Assembly: GCA_934698975.1 (NCBI GenBank)
Contig: CAKUVR010000003.1
Span: 1 to 64,000 of the forward strand
Reading direction: 5' to 3'
Length of the DNA: 64,000 nucleotides
Source: Cryptobacteroides sp934698975
Lineage (GTDB): Bacteria > Bacteroidota > Bacteroidia > Bacteroidales > UBA932
The notes under the pieces are model-generated. The model was not told the origin of the DNA, searched no databases, and saw nothing but the letters and a program-made list of their open reading frames with translations. The translations under genes were made by a program, and so were the position numbers. Shown in pieces: positions 57,422 to 64,000 of this stretch; within the stretch, counting starts at the first letter, position 1; the number at the start of each line of letters is the position of its first letter.

Positions 57422-58087
57422 TTATTTCACATTCGCCTTTATGTCTTTCTTCGCGGCGGCGACATTCTGGTCCTTGTCAAACATTGGGCTGTATTTCCCT
57501 CTTGGAATGTCATTGAATATGTATGCATTTGCTTTTCTGGCCGCAACAATATGATCTGTGGTCGCTGTGACAATAGCGGATGCCGCAAGATCTATTAATG
57601 CACCAAATACTCCACCTCCGCTGGTGTTCTGCGACAAATCCAGATGAAGGTCGCACGTCCTGTCAAAGATGATTTCATTTGTCTTTGCGGATTTGATGAA
57701 ATACCGGATTTTTGTGTCAATTCCGAAGCCGCTCTTTGTCCATTTGTCTATCTGTGAGAACACCACCGCATCGGCACCGAAATACTGTGCGAATTTGTCA
57801 AGCGGGGCATCGACGAACATCTCGGCGTCGTAGGCGCTTTCGGATTTGAGAATATCCATCGCAAGATGGGGCGAAATCACATAATACCCAGCTTCCGCCA
57901 GTGGTTTGCTTATGGAAGTATAGAGCAGATCCTTGGCCTCAACGTTAGCTGTATTGTTGATAGGTGGCATTACAAGAATGGTGACCGGCTTGCTCTCGTA
58001 CATCTTGGGGTACTGGGCCAGCCTTGTCGTTGTGGAGCAAGAAGTCGCTGCAATGATTAGCAGAATTGTATAGAGAAATTTTTTCAT
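57422..58087 (-). CDS. GNA1162/DUF799-type lipoprotein
   Basis: A 221-residue lipoprotein (lipobox ending AATSC). It matches the GNA1162/DUF799 family: VTILVMPPINNTANVEAKDLLYTSISKPLAEAGYYVISP, then FGADAVVFSQIDKW and VTATTDHIVAARKANAYIF. The family has a TolB-N-like fold and is encoded with CsgG-like and DUF4810 proteins in Neisseria and other bacteria, as here. An envelope complex is probable, but its substrate is unknown. It is the last gene of the operon and ends 3 bp from the preceding gene. Confidence 0.85.
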   Translation of the reverse strand: MKKFLYTILLIIAATSCSTTTRLAQYPKMYESKPVTILVMPPINNTANVEAKDLLYTSISKPLAEAGYYVISPHLAMDILKSESAYDAEMFVDAPLDKFAQYFGADAVVFSQIDKWTKSGFGIDTKIRYFIKSAKTNEIIFDRTCDLHLDLSQNTSGGGVFGALIDLAASAIVTATTDHIVAARKANAYIFNDIPRGKYSPMFDKDQNVAAAKKDIKANVK

Positions 58088-58090
58088 TGC

Positions 58091-58534
58091 TTATCTTGAA
58101 CTTAACTTTTTAACCAATGGTCCGATAAATGTTGCTGATTCCGGGTAGTACTCGATTTCCTTCTCAAACATTTCTTTGCCGTGCTCTATAAAATAAGAGT
58201 TAAGATCCTTGTCTTTGAATACTCTCATTTGTGCCTTGGTCGCGTGTTCTGTGAATGTCTGAAGAACTTCCGGTTGCATCAGGAGGTAGCCATATTCCGC
58301 ACATATCCCTGGGGCAGGAACCTTGCGGGTACCTCCTGGATTGGAGGTCATATCCTCATACAGGACAATCAGTTTGCAAAGTGTCTCGGGTGACTGCTTG
58401 TCATAATTTTGATAAGTCAAGTTCTCGTATGGAGTGACTCCACCGCTGGGATTCCCTCCCCAATTGTACATAAGCGTCGGAGCGCACGATGACAACAGGA
58501 TGATCGTGGTTATGAACAATACTATTCTTTTCAT
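58091..58534 (-). CDS. DUF4810-type lipoprotein
   Basis: A 147-residue lipoprotein (lipobox ending LLSSC). The motif MYNWGGNPSGGVTPYENLTYQNY and the later AEYGYLLMQ and FEKEIEYYPESATFIGPLVKKL match the DUF4810 family, which partners CsgG-like and GNA1162-like proteins. It overlaps the preceding gene by four bases. Confidence 0.85.
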   Translation of the reverse strand: MKRIVLFITTIILLSSCAPTLMYNWGGNPSGGVTPYENLTYQNYDKQSPETLCKLIVLYEDMTSNPGGTRKVPAPGICAEYGYLLMQPEVLQTFTEHATKAQMRVFKDKDLNSYFIEHGKEMFEKEIEYYPESATFIGPLVKKLSSR

Positions 58535-58881
58535 AGGTTAATCACTTTATTTTCACCGGCTGAGACGAAGATACGCTTTTTGAACAGTTCGTCGTTGCCT
58601 GCTCTCACAACCACGCTGTGCTGTCCAGGTTCAATCCTGATTGTGTTGAGAGCTGTGTTCTTTATGTTCATTCCAGGCTTATATTCTTTTGTCTTGACCG
58701 TCTGTATGTTATGGTCTTTGCCATCAATCGTGACAGTGATATCGCGCCTGACATTGTCTGTAAAAACCAGACCGGCGGCATCCTCCTTGCCGGATGTGAC
58801 TGAATATGAGCCGACTCCGCAGCCGGACAAAAACAACAATGCGGTTAGAATCATCGTAAGAGTTAGGATTATCCTTTTCAT
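58531..58881 (-). CDS. Small lipoprotein inside the CsgG operon
   Basis: A 116-residue lipoprotein (lipobox LSGC). I do not recognise a family. The mature part is strand-rich (DITVTIDGKDHNIQTVKTK, TIRIEPGQHSVVVRAGNDELFKKRIFVSAGENKVI) and looks like a small beta-sandwich of the PEGA-like kind. It overlaps both neighbours by four bases, so it is firmly part of the operon, although the commonly described trio lacks it. Confidence 0.7.
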   Translation of the reverse strand: MKRIILTLTMILTALLFLSGCGVGSYSVTSGKEDAAGLVFTDNVRRDITVTIDGKDHNIQTVKTKEYKPGMNIKNTALNTIRIEPGQHSVVVRAGNDELFKKRIFVSAGENKVINL

Positions 58882-59765
58882 TTCTTATCCTCCATAATAT
58901 AATAATCTTCGGAAATATTGGCAACGTTAAGATCCTCCCCAGAGTAACTACAGAATGAAATCTCGGTTTCCGGAGTGTCCCCTATAGATGAGATGACAGT
59001 GACTTCCCCTACTTTGGTCCCAGGGAGTTCTATCATCATTCCTGTCTGAGGATTCTTCACTGATTTCCCTTTTTTGTAAACGTTGAACCTGTCATTGGCC
59101 GCAATTCCTTGGGATGCACCACCGGAAATGATGTATGTACCGTCCTCTACAGACAGAATATACGAGCGCCAAGGCTTGTCCATACATTTGTTTATGATAT
59201 TTTCAACCAACTGGGAGATGGCGGCGGAGATGGCTTTGTCGCTGAGTGTCGCGTCATAACCAGCCTTGCCTCCAACGCCAAGAGTTTCCTTAGTAGTTGT
59301 CTCGGCATAGCCTTTTGCTTCATCCGAATATATGATCAGACCTGTCGCTGATTCTACAAGACGGATGCTTACGCCGGCCTCTACGGTTTGAGTCTTGGTT
59401 GAAGAAAACACTTTCTGCTGTCCCTCGTTCTTGCGGCCGAACTCTGTTATTGAACCGAGGATGATGTAATCGGCACCGATTTTCTTCATATCAGCTCCGG
59501 CTTCCGCTACAAGGAGGTCAAGGTCTTCCCGTTCCAAGAGGATGAACTTACCGCTTGAAGCCAACTTCGATGAAAGAATATCAAGGGCTTGTTTCCTCAT
59601 AGGATCATTTTCCTTGTCATAGAAGAGTCCCTTTGCATACTGGGTCTCATTTGAGAATCTGCCGATGGCGACTTTCCTTTTAATAGTGCGTTGCTCGTCC
59701 TGGGCACTCAGCGGCAGTGCAACACAAAGTGATAACAGGAAGATTAATAAATGCTTAACTTTCAT
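58878..59765 (-). CDS. CsgG/HfaB-family outer-membrane protein
   Basis: A 295-residue protein and the first gene of the operon. It matches the CsgG family: KRKVAIGRFSNETQYAKGLFYD, LDILSSKLASSGKFILLEREDLDLLVAEAG, IGADYIILGSITEFGRK, VSIRLVESATGLIIYSDEAKGYAE, then DKAISAAISQLVENIINKC. CsgG forms the curli secretion pore in enterobacteria. Here the signal peptide ends LPLSAQ with no cysteine, so unlike CsgG it is not an obvious lipoprotein. No curli subunits are nearby. The companions DUF4810 and GNA1162 indicate the other, poorly understood CsgG-linked system. Confidence 0.88.
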   Translation of the reverse strand: MKVKHLLIFLLSLCVALPLSAQDEQRTIKRKVAIGRFSNETQYAKGLFYDKENDPMRKQALDILSSKLASSGKFILLEREDLDLLVAEAGADMKKIGADYIILGSITEFGRKNEGQQKVFSSTKTQTVEAGVSIRLVESATGLIIYSDEAKGYAETTTKETLGVGGKAGYDATLSDKAISAAISQLVENIINKCMDKPWRSYILSVEDGTYIISGGASQGIAANDRFNVYKKGKSVKNPQTGMMIELPGTKVGEVTVISSIGDTPETEISFCSYSGEDLNVANISEDYYIMEDKK

Positions 59766-59947
59766 TATTGTGAATATTTTTAAGTTAGTTATGATGTAAT
59801 TAGTCAGGCGTAATTTTATTACGTGAATCTTATTTTGACAATTTTACGGAAATATTTGCAGATATGCAACATCTGTAAATATGAATATAGTGACTACAGG
59901 ATGCGAAAATGTATGTGGCTAAGTGCTTTAAATCTATAAACCTAATT

Positions 59948-60169
59948 TCAGTTGGAGGAATATTCTTGGATGATCTCATCAACCAGAAAGGCGTCACTCA
60001 TATTTTGAAGACCATTTCTTGAGTCGTTGAGGTAACAGTAGGTCTTTGAATTATAGAAAATGGCCATCGCATTTTCCTCGGGAATATTCAGCCTTTTCGC
60101 TAAAAGTGAGATGACTCTGGCATATTTCATTTGAAGCAGGGTCTCATTTATCAAAGGATTTCCACTCAT
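59948..60169 (-). CDS. Small protein paired with a DUF3791-like gene
   Basis: A 73-residue protein, probably of the DUF3791-type small-protein group (KYARVISLLAKRLNIPEENAMAIFYNSKTYCYL, then MSDAFLVDEIIQEY). Its start overlaps the stop of the gene before it by four bases. Proteins of this group often accompany toxin-antitoxin-like modules in gut bacteria, but the usual larger partner was not found here. Confidence 0.6.
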   Translation of the reverse strand: MSGNPLINETLLQMKYARVISLLAKRLNIPEENAMAIFYNSKTYCYLNDSRNGLQNMSDAFLVDEIIQEYSSN

Positions 60170-60393
60170 AGTTTTACGTTGAGGCTATGGCTGGCTATGT
60201 AGGTTTGGATCTCATCAAGAATGTAATCCTTGCTTTGAGTATGCAGGGATTCGTAACTTGGAAAAAGGAACCCGGAGATCGCTCCTATGCTGTTCAATTT
60301 GTTGAATATTGTAGAACCAGACACGCCTAAGCGATCCGCAAGATTCTCGATGCAGAACACCACAAATTCCGTTGCCCGTTCTTTTTTGCTCAT
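60166..60393 (-). CDS. DUF3791-like small protein
   Basis: A 75-residue protein matching the DUF3791 pattern (TEFVVFCIENLADRLGVSGSTIFNKL, then SYESLHTQSKDYILDEIQTYI). It is likely a small helical, possibly DNA-binding, protein. A promoter with TTG and TAAGTTTG lies just upstream. It is the first gene of a two-gene unit. Confidence 0.65.
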   Translation of the reverse strand: MSKKERATEFVVFCIENLADRLGVSGSTIFNKLNSIGAISGFLFPSYESLHTQSKDYILDEIQTYIASHSLNVKL

Positions 60394-60409
60394 AATCTTT
60401 CAATTTCCG

Positions 60410-60440
60410 CAAACTTAATCATTATTATGGAAATTAGCAA
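60410..60440 (-). promoter_or_regulatory. Promoter of the DUF3791-like gene pair
   Basis: On the minus strand TAAGTTTG (plus CAAACTTA 60410-60417) fits TAnnTTTG, and TTG (plus CAA 60438-60440) lies 20 bp upstream at the -33 position. The start point would fall near 60404, about ten bases before the ATG. Confidence 0.55.
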
Positions 60441-60498
60441 TCGGATTCATCTCGCTGCTTCTTGCGTCAGCGCAAGGTTGGATCACAGGCGACATTTG

Positions 60499-61941
60499 CT
60501 AATCGAGCGTTATGACCTTGTATTTCGGCACCAGAGTCTTCATTATGCCCCAGCCGATGAGGTAGGCGGTGGCGCAGACGCAGAAGATGATGAAGTAACC
60601 GGCCGGTTTTCCTGTGAATCCGAGGAAGGGCAGATTGACCTGCTCGGAGTACACGAAGAGTTCTCCGGCGACTTTCTGGAGAAACATTGAGCCGAGTCCT
60701 CCGGCCATGCCGCCGATTCCGGTGATGGTGGCGATGCTGGACTTAGGGAACATATCCCCGACAGTTGAGAATATGTTCGCTGACCAAGACTGGTGTGCGG
60801 CAGCGCCGATGCCGATCAGAATGACCGGGAACCAAGGCGAGATCCTTCCCAAAGGCTGGGCAAGCAGGACAACCAGCGGCAGGAACGCGAAGATCAGCAT
60901 TGCTTTCATCCTGGCTGCATACGGGTCGAACGCCTCACCTTTTTTCATCGCCTTGTTGATGAATATGGTAGGGAGTTTTCCACCATAGATGGAAAGCATC
61001 GTGATGGCGTAGAGTGTGAATATCAATGCCATACCCATCGGGTCGCTGGTCTTGATGCCGAACTGGGTGTTCAGGTAGGACGGGGTCCAGAAGAGGAAGA
61101 ACCACCAGACACCATCGGTCATAAACTTGCCGACTGCGAACGCCCACGTCTGCTTGAATTTCAGGCATTCCTTGAAGCCGAGCTTCCTTCCGGTTCCGTA
61201 GTCGTCCGCCTTCTCGTTGTCAAGTTCCTTGTCCTGCTCAATGTAGGCCAGTTCTTCCTTGCTCACATGCTTGGAAGTCTCAGGCCTGTCATAGAGGAAA
61301 ACCCAGAATCCCATCCAGATGAAGCCCAGGGCTCCGATGATTATGAATGCTACTTCCCATCCGAAGTTCTTGGCCAGGATTGGGATGGTGAGCGGGGCGA
61401 ACAGCGCTCCTATAGAAGCACCGGCGTTGAATATGGACGTGGCGAAGGCTCTGTCTTTCTTCGGGAAATATTCAGCGGTGGTCTTGATCGCCGCAGGGAA
61501 GTTGCCCGCCTCGCCGAGAGCCAGTATGCTTCTGGCCACAAGGAAGCAGTACATGCTTATCGTGGAGATGAGCACGGCTGTGTCACCGGTCGCCTGAACC
61601 AGTTCCGCGGCCGTGTGCAGTCCGACAATATGCTCTGTCACGACCCCGCAGAGGGCATGTGCGCAGGCGCCTGCCGACCAGACACCGATTGACCAAAGGT
61701 AGCCTTTCTTGGTGCCCATCCAATCGACAAAACGTCCTGCGAACAGCATGCAGATAGCATAGATGATCGAGAACAGGGACGTGATCGTGCCGTAGTGCGA
61801 TTCGTTCCAATGAAACTCCGGCTTGATGAACTCGTCCCAAGTGAGGGACAGCACCTGCCTGTCAAGATAATTCACGGCCGTTGCGACGAATAGCATCGCA
61901 CAGATCACCCATCTGAAATTGGTTTTAGTCTTACTTATCAT
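60499..61941 (-). CDS. MFS transporter, hexuronate/galactonate (ACS) type
   Basis: Encodes 480 residues from MISKTKTNFRWVICAML. The frame runs 16 codons further, through the probable -7 box and operator, so the later Met is preferred. It has twelve hydrophobic segments and the anion:cation symporter signature: NYLDRQVLSLTWDEF in helix 1, YLWSIGVWSAGACAHAL, ILALGEAGNFPAAIKTTAEYFPKKDRAFATSIFNAGASIGALFAPL, and FVIIGALGF-like segments. Close relatives are ExuT-type transporters of galacturonate and glucuronate or sugar acids. No uronate catabolic genes are adjacent, so the substrate is inferred from the family only. Confidence 0.85.
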   Translation of the reverse strand: MISKTKTNFRWVICAMLFVATAVNYLDRQVLSLTWDEFIKPEFHWNESHYGTITSLFSIIYAICMLFAGRFVDWMGTKKGYLWSIGVWSAGACAHALCGVVTEHIVGLHTAAELVQATGDTAVLISTISMYCFLVARSILALGEAGNFPAAIKTTAEYFPKKDRAFATSIFNAGASIGALFAPLTIPILAKNFGWEVAFIIIGALGFIWMGFWVFLYDRPETSKHVSKEELAYIEQDKELDNEKADDYGTGRKLGFKECLKFKQTWAFAVGKFMTDGVWWFFLFWTPSYLNTQFGIKTSDPMGMALIFTLYAITMLSIYGGKLPTIFINKAMKKGEAFDPYAARMKAMLIFAFLPLVVLLAQPLGRISPWFPVILIGIGAAAHQSWSANIFSTVGDMFPKSSIATITGIGGMAGGLGSMFLQKVAGELFVYSEQVNLPFLGFTGKPAGYFIIFCVCATAYLIGWGIMKTLVPKYKVITLD

Positions 61942-61955
61942 TTTTTTTGTTGCCG

Positions 61956-61975
61956 AAAACGTTTTTGCAAAGATA
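61956..61975 (-). promoter_or_regulatory. Promoter and possible LacI-type operator of the MFS gene
   Basis: TATCTTTG on the minus strand (plus CAAAGATA 61968-61975) is a -7 box. Just downstream AAAACGTTTT (61956-61965) is a perfect CG-centred palindrome at the start point, as expected for a LacI-family operator. Its sequence differs from the operators at 6233 and 6271. Confidence 0.5.
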
Positions 61976-62123
61976 TAGGCTTTTTGCAAATACGATAGTG
62001 TAGTTGGGGAAATATTATCAAAAAATCGAGTCCGGAATCATTTTTTTCGGAGTCCGGCAGGGAAAACGGTTCTTGGGCAGGTAGTCTGAAGGCTGGCTGA
62101 TTCGGCAGGTTGCAACGGAAGTC

Positions 62124-63692
62124 CTACAGCAGCGGAGCGAACAGGCGCATGAAACTTTCGAGGATGCGTGAGTACCACGGACGCGCGTTCCATTCTTCCA
62201 GAGTCAGTTCATGGCATTGCCTGAGGTCGTACTTGAATATTCCTTTGTTCATCAGGGCGGCTTGCTCATCGTAGATGTAGGCGTTGACCTCATAGTTGAT
62301 GGCAAAACTGCGGAAATCCAGATTGGCCGACCCGATGCTGGAGAGGTAGTCGTCGCAGACAAAGGTCTTTGCGTGGATGAATTCCCCCTTGCGCAGGAAT
62401 ATTCTCACGCCGGCTTGCAGGGCCTCTTCGTAGTAGGCTCGGTTGGCCGGTCGCATCAAAAGGTTGTCGGCCACTTCAGGGAGCATGAGACGGACATCGA
62501 CGCCGCAAAGCGCGGCTGTTTTAAGGGCATCCATAACGGGTTCTGTAGGAACAAAATACGGAGTCTGGAGATAGATGTACTTCTTGGCGTGCTGTAGAGC
62601 CCACTCGTAGCTCATCTGGAGGATAGGAAGCGGCAGGTCTGGTTCGTCCGGGACTATCTGCATCAGCTTGCCCTTCAGGATCGGATGTGTGGCGTGGAAG
62701 TCGATCTCCGAATCTGCATCTCCGGTCGCTGAGCCTGTGTTTCCGGTCGCTGAACCTGTCGAAGCGACGTTGTCCGAGATGTCTCTTTTCTGCACGGTCA
62801 CTTCGGCATGCTCAGTGACCGGCTTCTTGGCCATCGGATAGAAATCGATCATCGGCTTGTCTATCGTTCCACCGCCGGTCAACCACGAGTCCAGAAACGT
62901 GTATTGGAGCACTGCCACGGCATCGCCGGCCATGCGCAGGTGCGTGTCCCTCCATTGGCGGAAATAGTGGTCGTTGATGTTCATCCCTCCCGTGTATCCG
63001 ATCTTTCCGTCAATAACAACTATCTTCCTGTGGTTCCTGTAGTTGAGCTTCGTGGCAAAGTCCAGCACGTGCATTCTCGGGTTGGTGAATTTGACGACAT
63101 CGACACCGGCTTTCCTCATATTGTTGTAGTAGGCTGACGCTATCGGGAAATTGGCTATGTTCTCATATAGGAAACGTACCTTGATCCCTTCTCGTGCCTT
63201 CTGCATCAGCAGCCGCTTGATCTCCTTGCTGCCCTTGTCGTTGCCGAAGTGGAAATATTCAATGTGGATGGATTCCTTTGCCGCCAGAATATCCTCACGC
63301 AGCAGGTCGAACTTCCGTTGTCCGCTTGTGATGATCTCCACGTCGTTGCCGGATGTGACGGAGGGGTAACTATCCGCCCCGAGAAGCCTTGCCAAAGGCC
63401 GGAACTCCTCTTTGACTGCAGAGACATTGTCATGTCCGAAAAGAATTCTGTTCAGTTCCGGTGTTGTTCCCGCCTCGAAGATATCCCTGTACCTCTGATG
63501 CCTCCGGTTGAAGATCCAGTGGTGCCGGTAATTGATTCCGAACATGAAGTAAAGAACCAGGCCGACCACGGGAAGCACGGCTATGATCAGCAGCCAGGCG
63601 AACTTCCTCCCCGAATCCCCCTTGTCTACCAATATGACTGTGAAGACGCTGAGTATCAGGAGGAAATAGAAAACTGAGAGAACCCACTGCAT
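62124..63692 (-). CDS. cls: Cardiolipin synthase
   Basis: A 522-residue phospholipase-D-family enzyme that condenses phosphatidylglycerol or related lipids to cardiolipin at the membrane. Two N-terminal membrane segments (FYFLLILSVFTVILV, WLLIIAVLPVVGLVLYFMFGI) precede two HKD motifs: HRKIVVID near residue 220 followed by GGMNINDHY, and HAKTFVCDD near residue 440 followed by GSANLDFRSF. Between them, residues about 310-330 form a Gly/Ser/Thr repeat (STGSATGNTGSATGDAD) encoded by two REP-like copies, likely an inserted flexible loop. It lies nine bases after miaB. Confidence 0.95.
   Translation of the reverse strand: MQWVLSVFYFLLILSVFTVILVDKGDSGRKFAWLLIIAVLPVVGLVLYFMFGINYRHHWIFNRRHQRYRDIFEAGTTPELNRILFGHDNVSAVKEEFRPLARLLGADSYPSVTSGNDVEIITSGQRKFDLLREDILAAKESIHIEYFHFGNDKGSKEIKRLLMQKAREGIKVRFLYENIANFPIASAYYNNMRKAGVDVVKFTNPRMHVLDFATKLNYRNHRKIVVIDGKIGYTGGMNINDHYFRQWRDTHLRMAGDAVAVLQYTFLDSWLTGGGTIDKPMIDFYPMAKKPVTEHAEVTVQKRDISDNVASTGSATGNTGSATGDADSEIDFHATHPILKGKLMQIVPDEPDLPLPILQMSYEWALQHAKKYIYLQTPYFVPTEPVMDALKTAALCGVDVRLMLPEVADNLLMRPANRAYYEEALQAGVRIFLRKGEFIHAKTFVCDDYLSSIGSANLDFRSFAINYEVNAYIYDEQAALMNKGIFKYDLRQCHELTLEEWNARPWYSRILESFMRLFAPLL
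62721..62768. repeat. Two REP-like units inside the cls coding region
   Basis: TCCGGTCGCTGAGCCTGT (62721-62738) and TCCGGTCGCTGAACCTGTCG (from 62742) are tandem copies with a 21-bp period. The second forms the hairpin GTCGCT (62746-62751) / AGCGAC (62763-62768) around an 11-nt loop ending TGTCGA, like the repeat at 56967. Being 21 bp, the duplication preserves the cls frame and encodes the Gly/Ser/Thr-rich repeat. Confidence 0.65.
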
Positions 63693-63701
63693 AAGACAAT
63701 C

Positions 63702-64000
63702 CTAAACAGGCTCGCCGATAAGTGTCGCGGAAGTGCAGGAAAGCACTTTGACATCCACATAGTCTCCAGCCTTGTGTCCTCTGCCCGGGAACACGCACAT
63801 CTTGTTGCTTCCCGAGCGTCCGCAAAGTTCCTCCGGGTTCTTTTTTGACGGCCCTTCCACAAGAACCCTGAACGTCTTGCCGATGTCGTTCCGGTTGCTC
63901 TTGAGGCTCAGTTCGTTTTGCAGCGCGATGATCTCGTTCAGCCGTCTTGTCTTGACATCAAGCGGCACGTCGTCAGGGTAGTGCCTTGCGGCGAGAGTCC
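63702..64000 (-). CDS. miaB: tRNA-2-methylthio-N6-dimethylallyladenosine synthase MiaB, C-terminal part
   Basis: The frame enters from the right edge and ends at the TAG complementary to 63702-63704, giving 99 visible residues. The segment VKTRRLNEIIALQNELSLKSN, then GKTFRVLVEGPSKKNPEELCGRSGSNKMCVFPG, matches the end of the radical-SAM core and the TRAM domain of MiaB, which methylthiolates A37 of tRNAs reading UNN codons. The Fe-S cluster cysteines lie outside the window. RimO-type paralogues are a less likely alternative, because the LVEGPSK/GR pattern is MiaB-like. Confidence 0.85.
   Translation of the reverse strand, partial: TLAARHYPDDVPLDVKTRRLNEIIALQNELSLKSNRNDIGKTFRVLVEGPSKKNPEELCGRSGSNKMCVFPGRGHKAGDYVDVKVLSCTSATLIGEPV

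Noticed and set aside
60427..60690. 87-codon plus-strand frame near the end of the MFS gene
   Set aside because: It overlaps the transporter C-terminus in antisense and has no supporting features.

Overview
The window is chromosomal DNA of about 50% GC from a gut-type Bacteroidota, most likely order Bacteroidales. Evidence for this: two SusC/SusD pairs, BACON-domain lipoproteins, a BtuB/BtuG cobalamin-uptake operon, type III glutamine synthetase, the Bacteroidota order of the division/cell-wall (dcw) cluster, and repeated promoter cores of the form TAnnTTTG (often TATCTTTG) with few Shine-Dalgarno sequences. No rRNA, tRNA, CRISPR array or prophage was recognised. Genus-level placement (a Rikenellaceae or Cryptobacteroides-like lineage) would only be a guess.

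Layout. 1-5111 (+): 3' end of gltX, a DUF4143-type AAA ATPase behind a palindrome-covered promoter, and a large SWIM/SNF2 helicase. 5120-21058: a LacI-type regulator facing a ten-gene operon (FAD oxidoreductase, sodium/solute symporter, secreted propeller-like protein, Tat-exported FAD oxidoreductase, BACON/FISUMP lipoprotein, SusC, SusD, two small-family proteins without signal peptides, ComEC-like metallo-beta-lactamase lipoprotein). It looks like a SusCD uptake locus without any carbohydrate-active enzyme, so its substrate is probably not an ordinary glycan. Two LacI-type operators flank its promoter. 21185-37047 (-): the dcw cluster mraZ-rsmH-ftsL-ftsI-murE-mraY-murD-ftsW-murG-murC-ftsQ-ftsA-ftsZ, with four TGGAA boxes at an exact 10-nt period upstream of mraZ.

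37130-39880: a repeat-rich island with a 25-bp minisatellite, a 137-bp tandem array of hairpins, a REP-associated (IS200-like, HUH) transposase and a 237-bp highly structured element. 39880-44642 (-): a second SusC/SusD pair. 45114-52782 (-): a cobalamin riboswitch followed by btuB, btuG and three surface lipoproteins. 52899-54398 (+): a GDPD/HAD phosphatase fusion. 54452-56948 (+): a glutamine-rich leader peptide, a terminator and type III glutamine synthetase, arranged like an amino-acid attenuator. 57422-59765 (-): a CsgG/DUF4810/GNA1162 envelope operon with one additional lipoprotein. 59948-60393: two small DUF3791-like proteins. 60499-61941: a hexuronate-type MFS transporter. 62124-64000: cardiolipin synthase downstream of miaB (partial).

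Main points for a second look: the Gln-rich leader ahead of glutamine synthetase, the transposase with its hairpin array, REP-like hairpins (one inside the cls reading frame), the structured element at 39362-39598, the CAZyme-free SusCD locus, and a window-wide excess of the hexamer GAATAT. All counts were made by eye.
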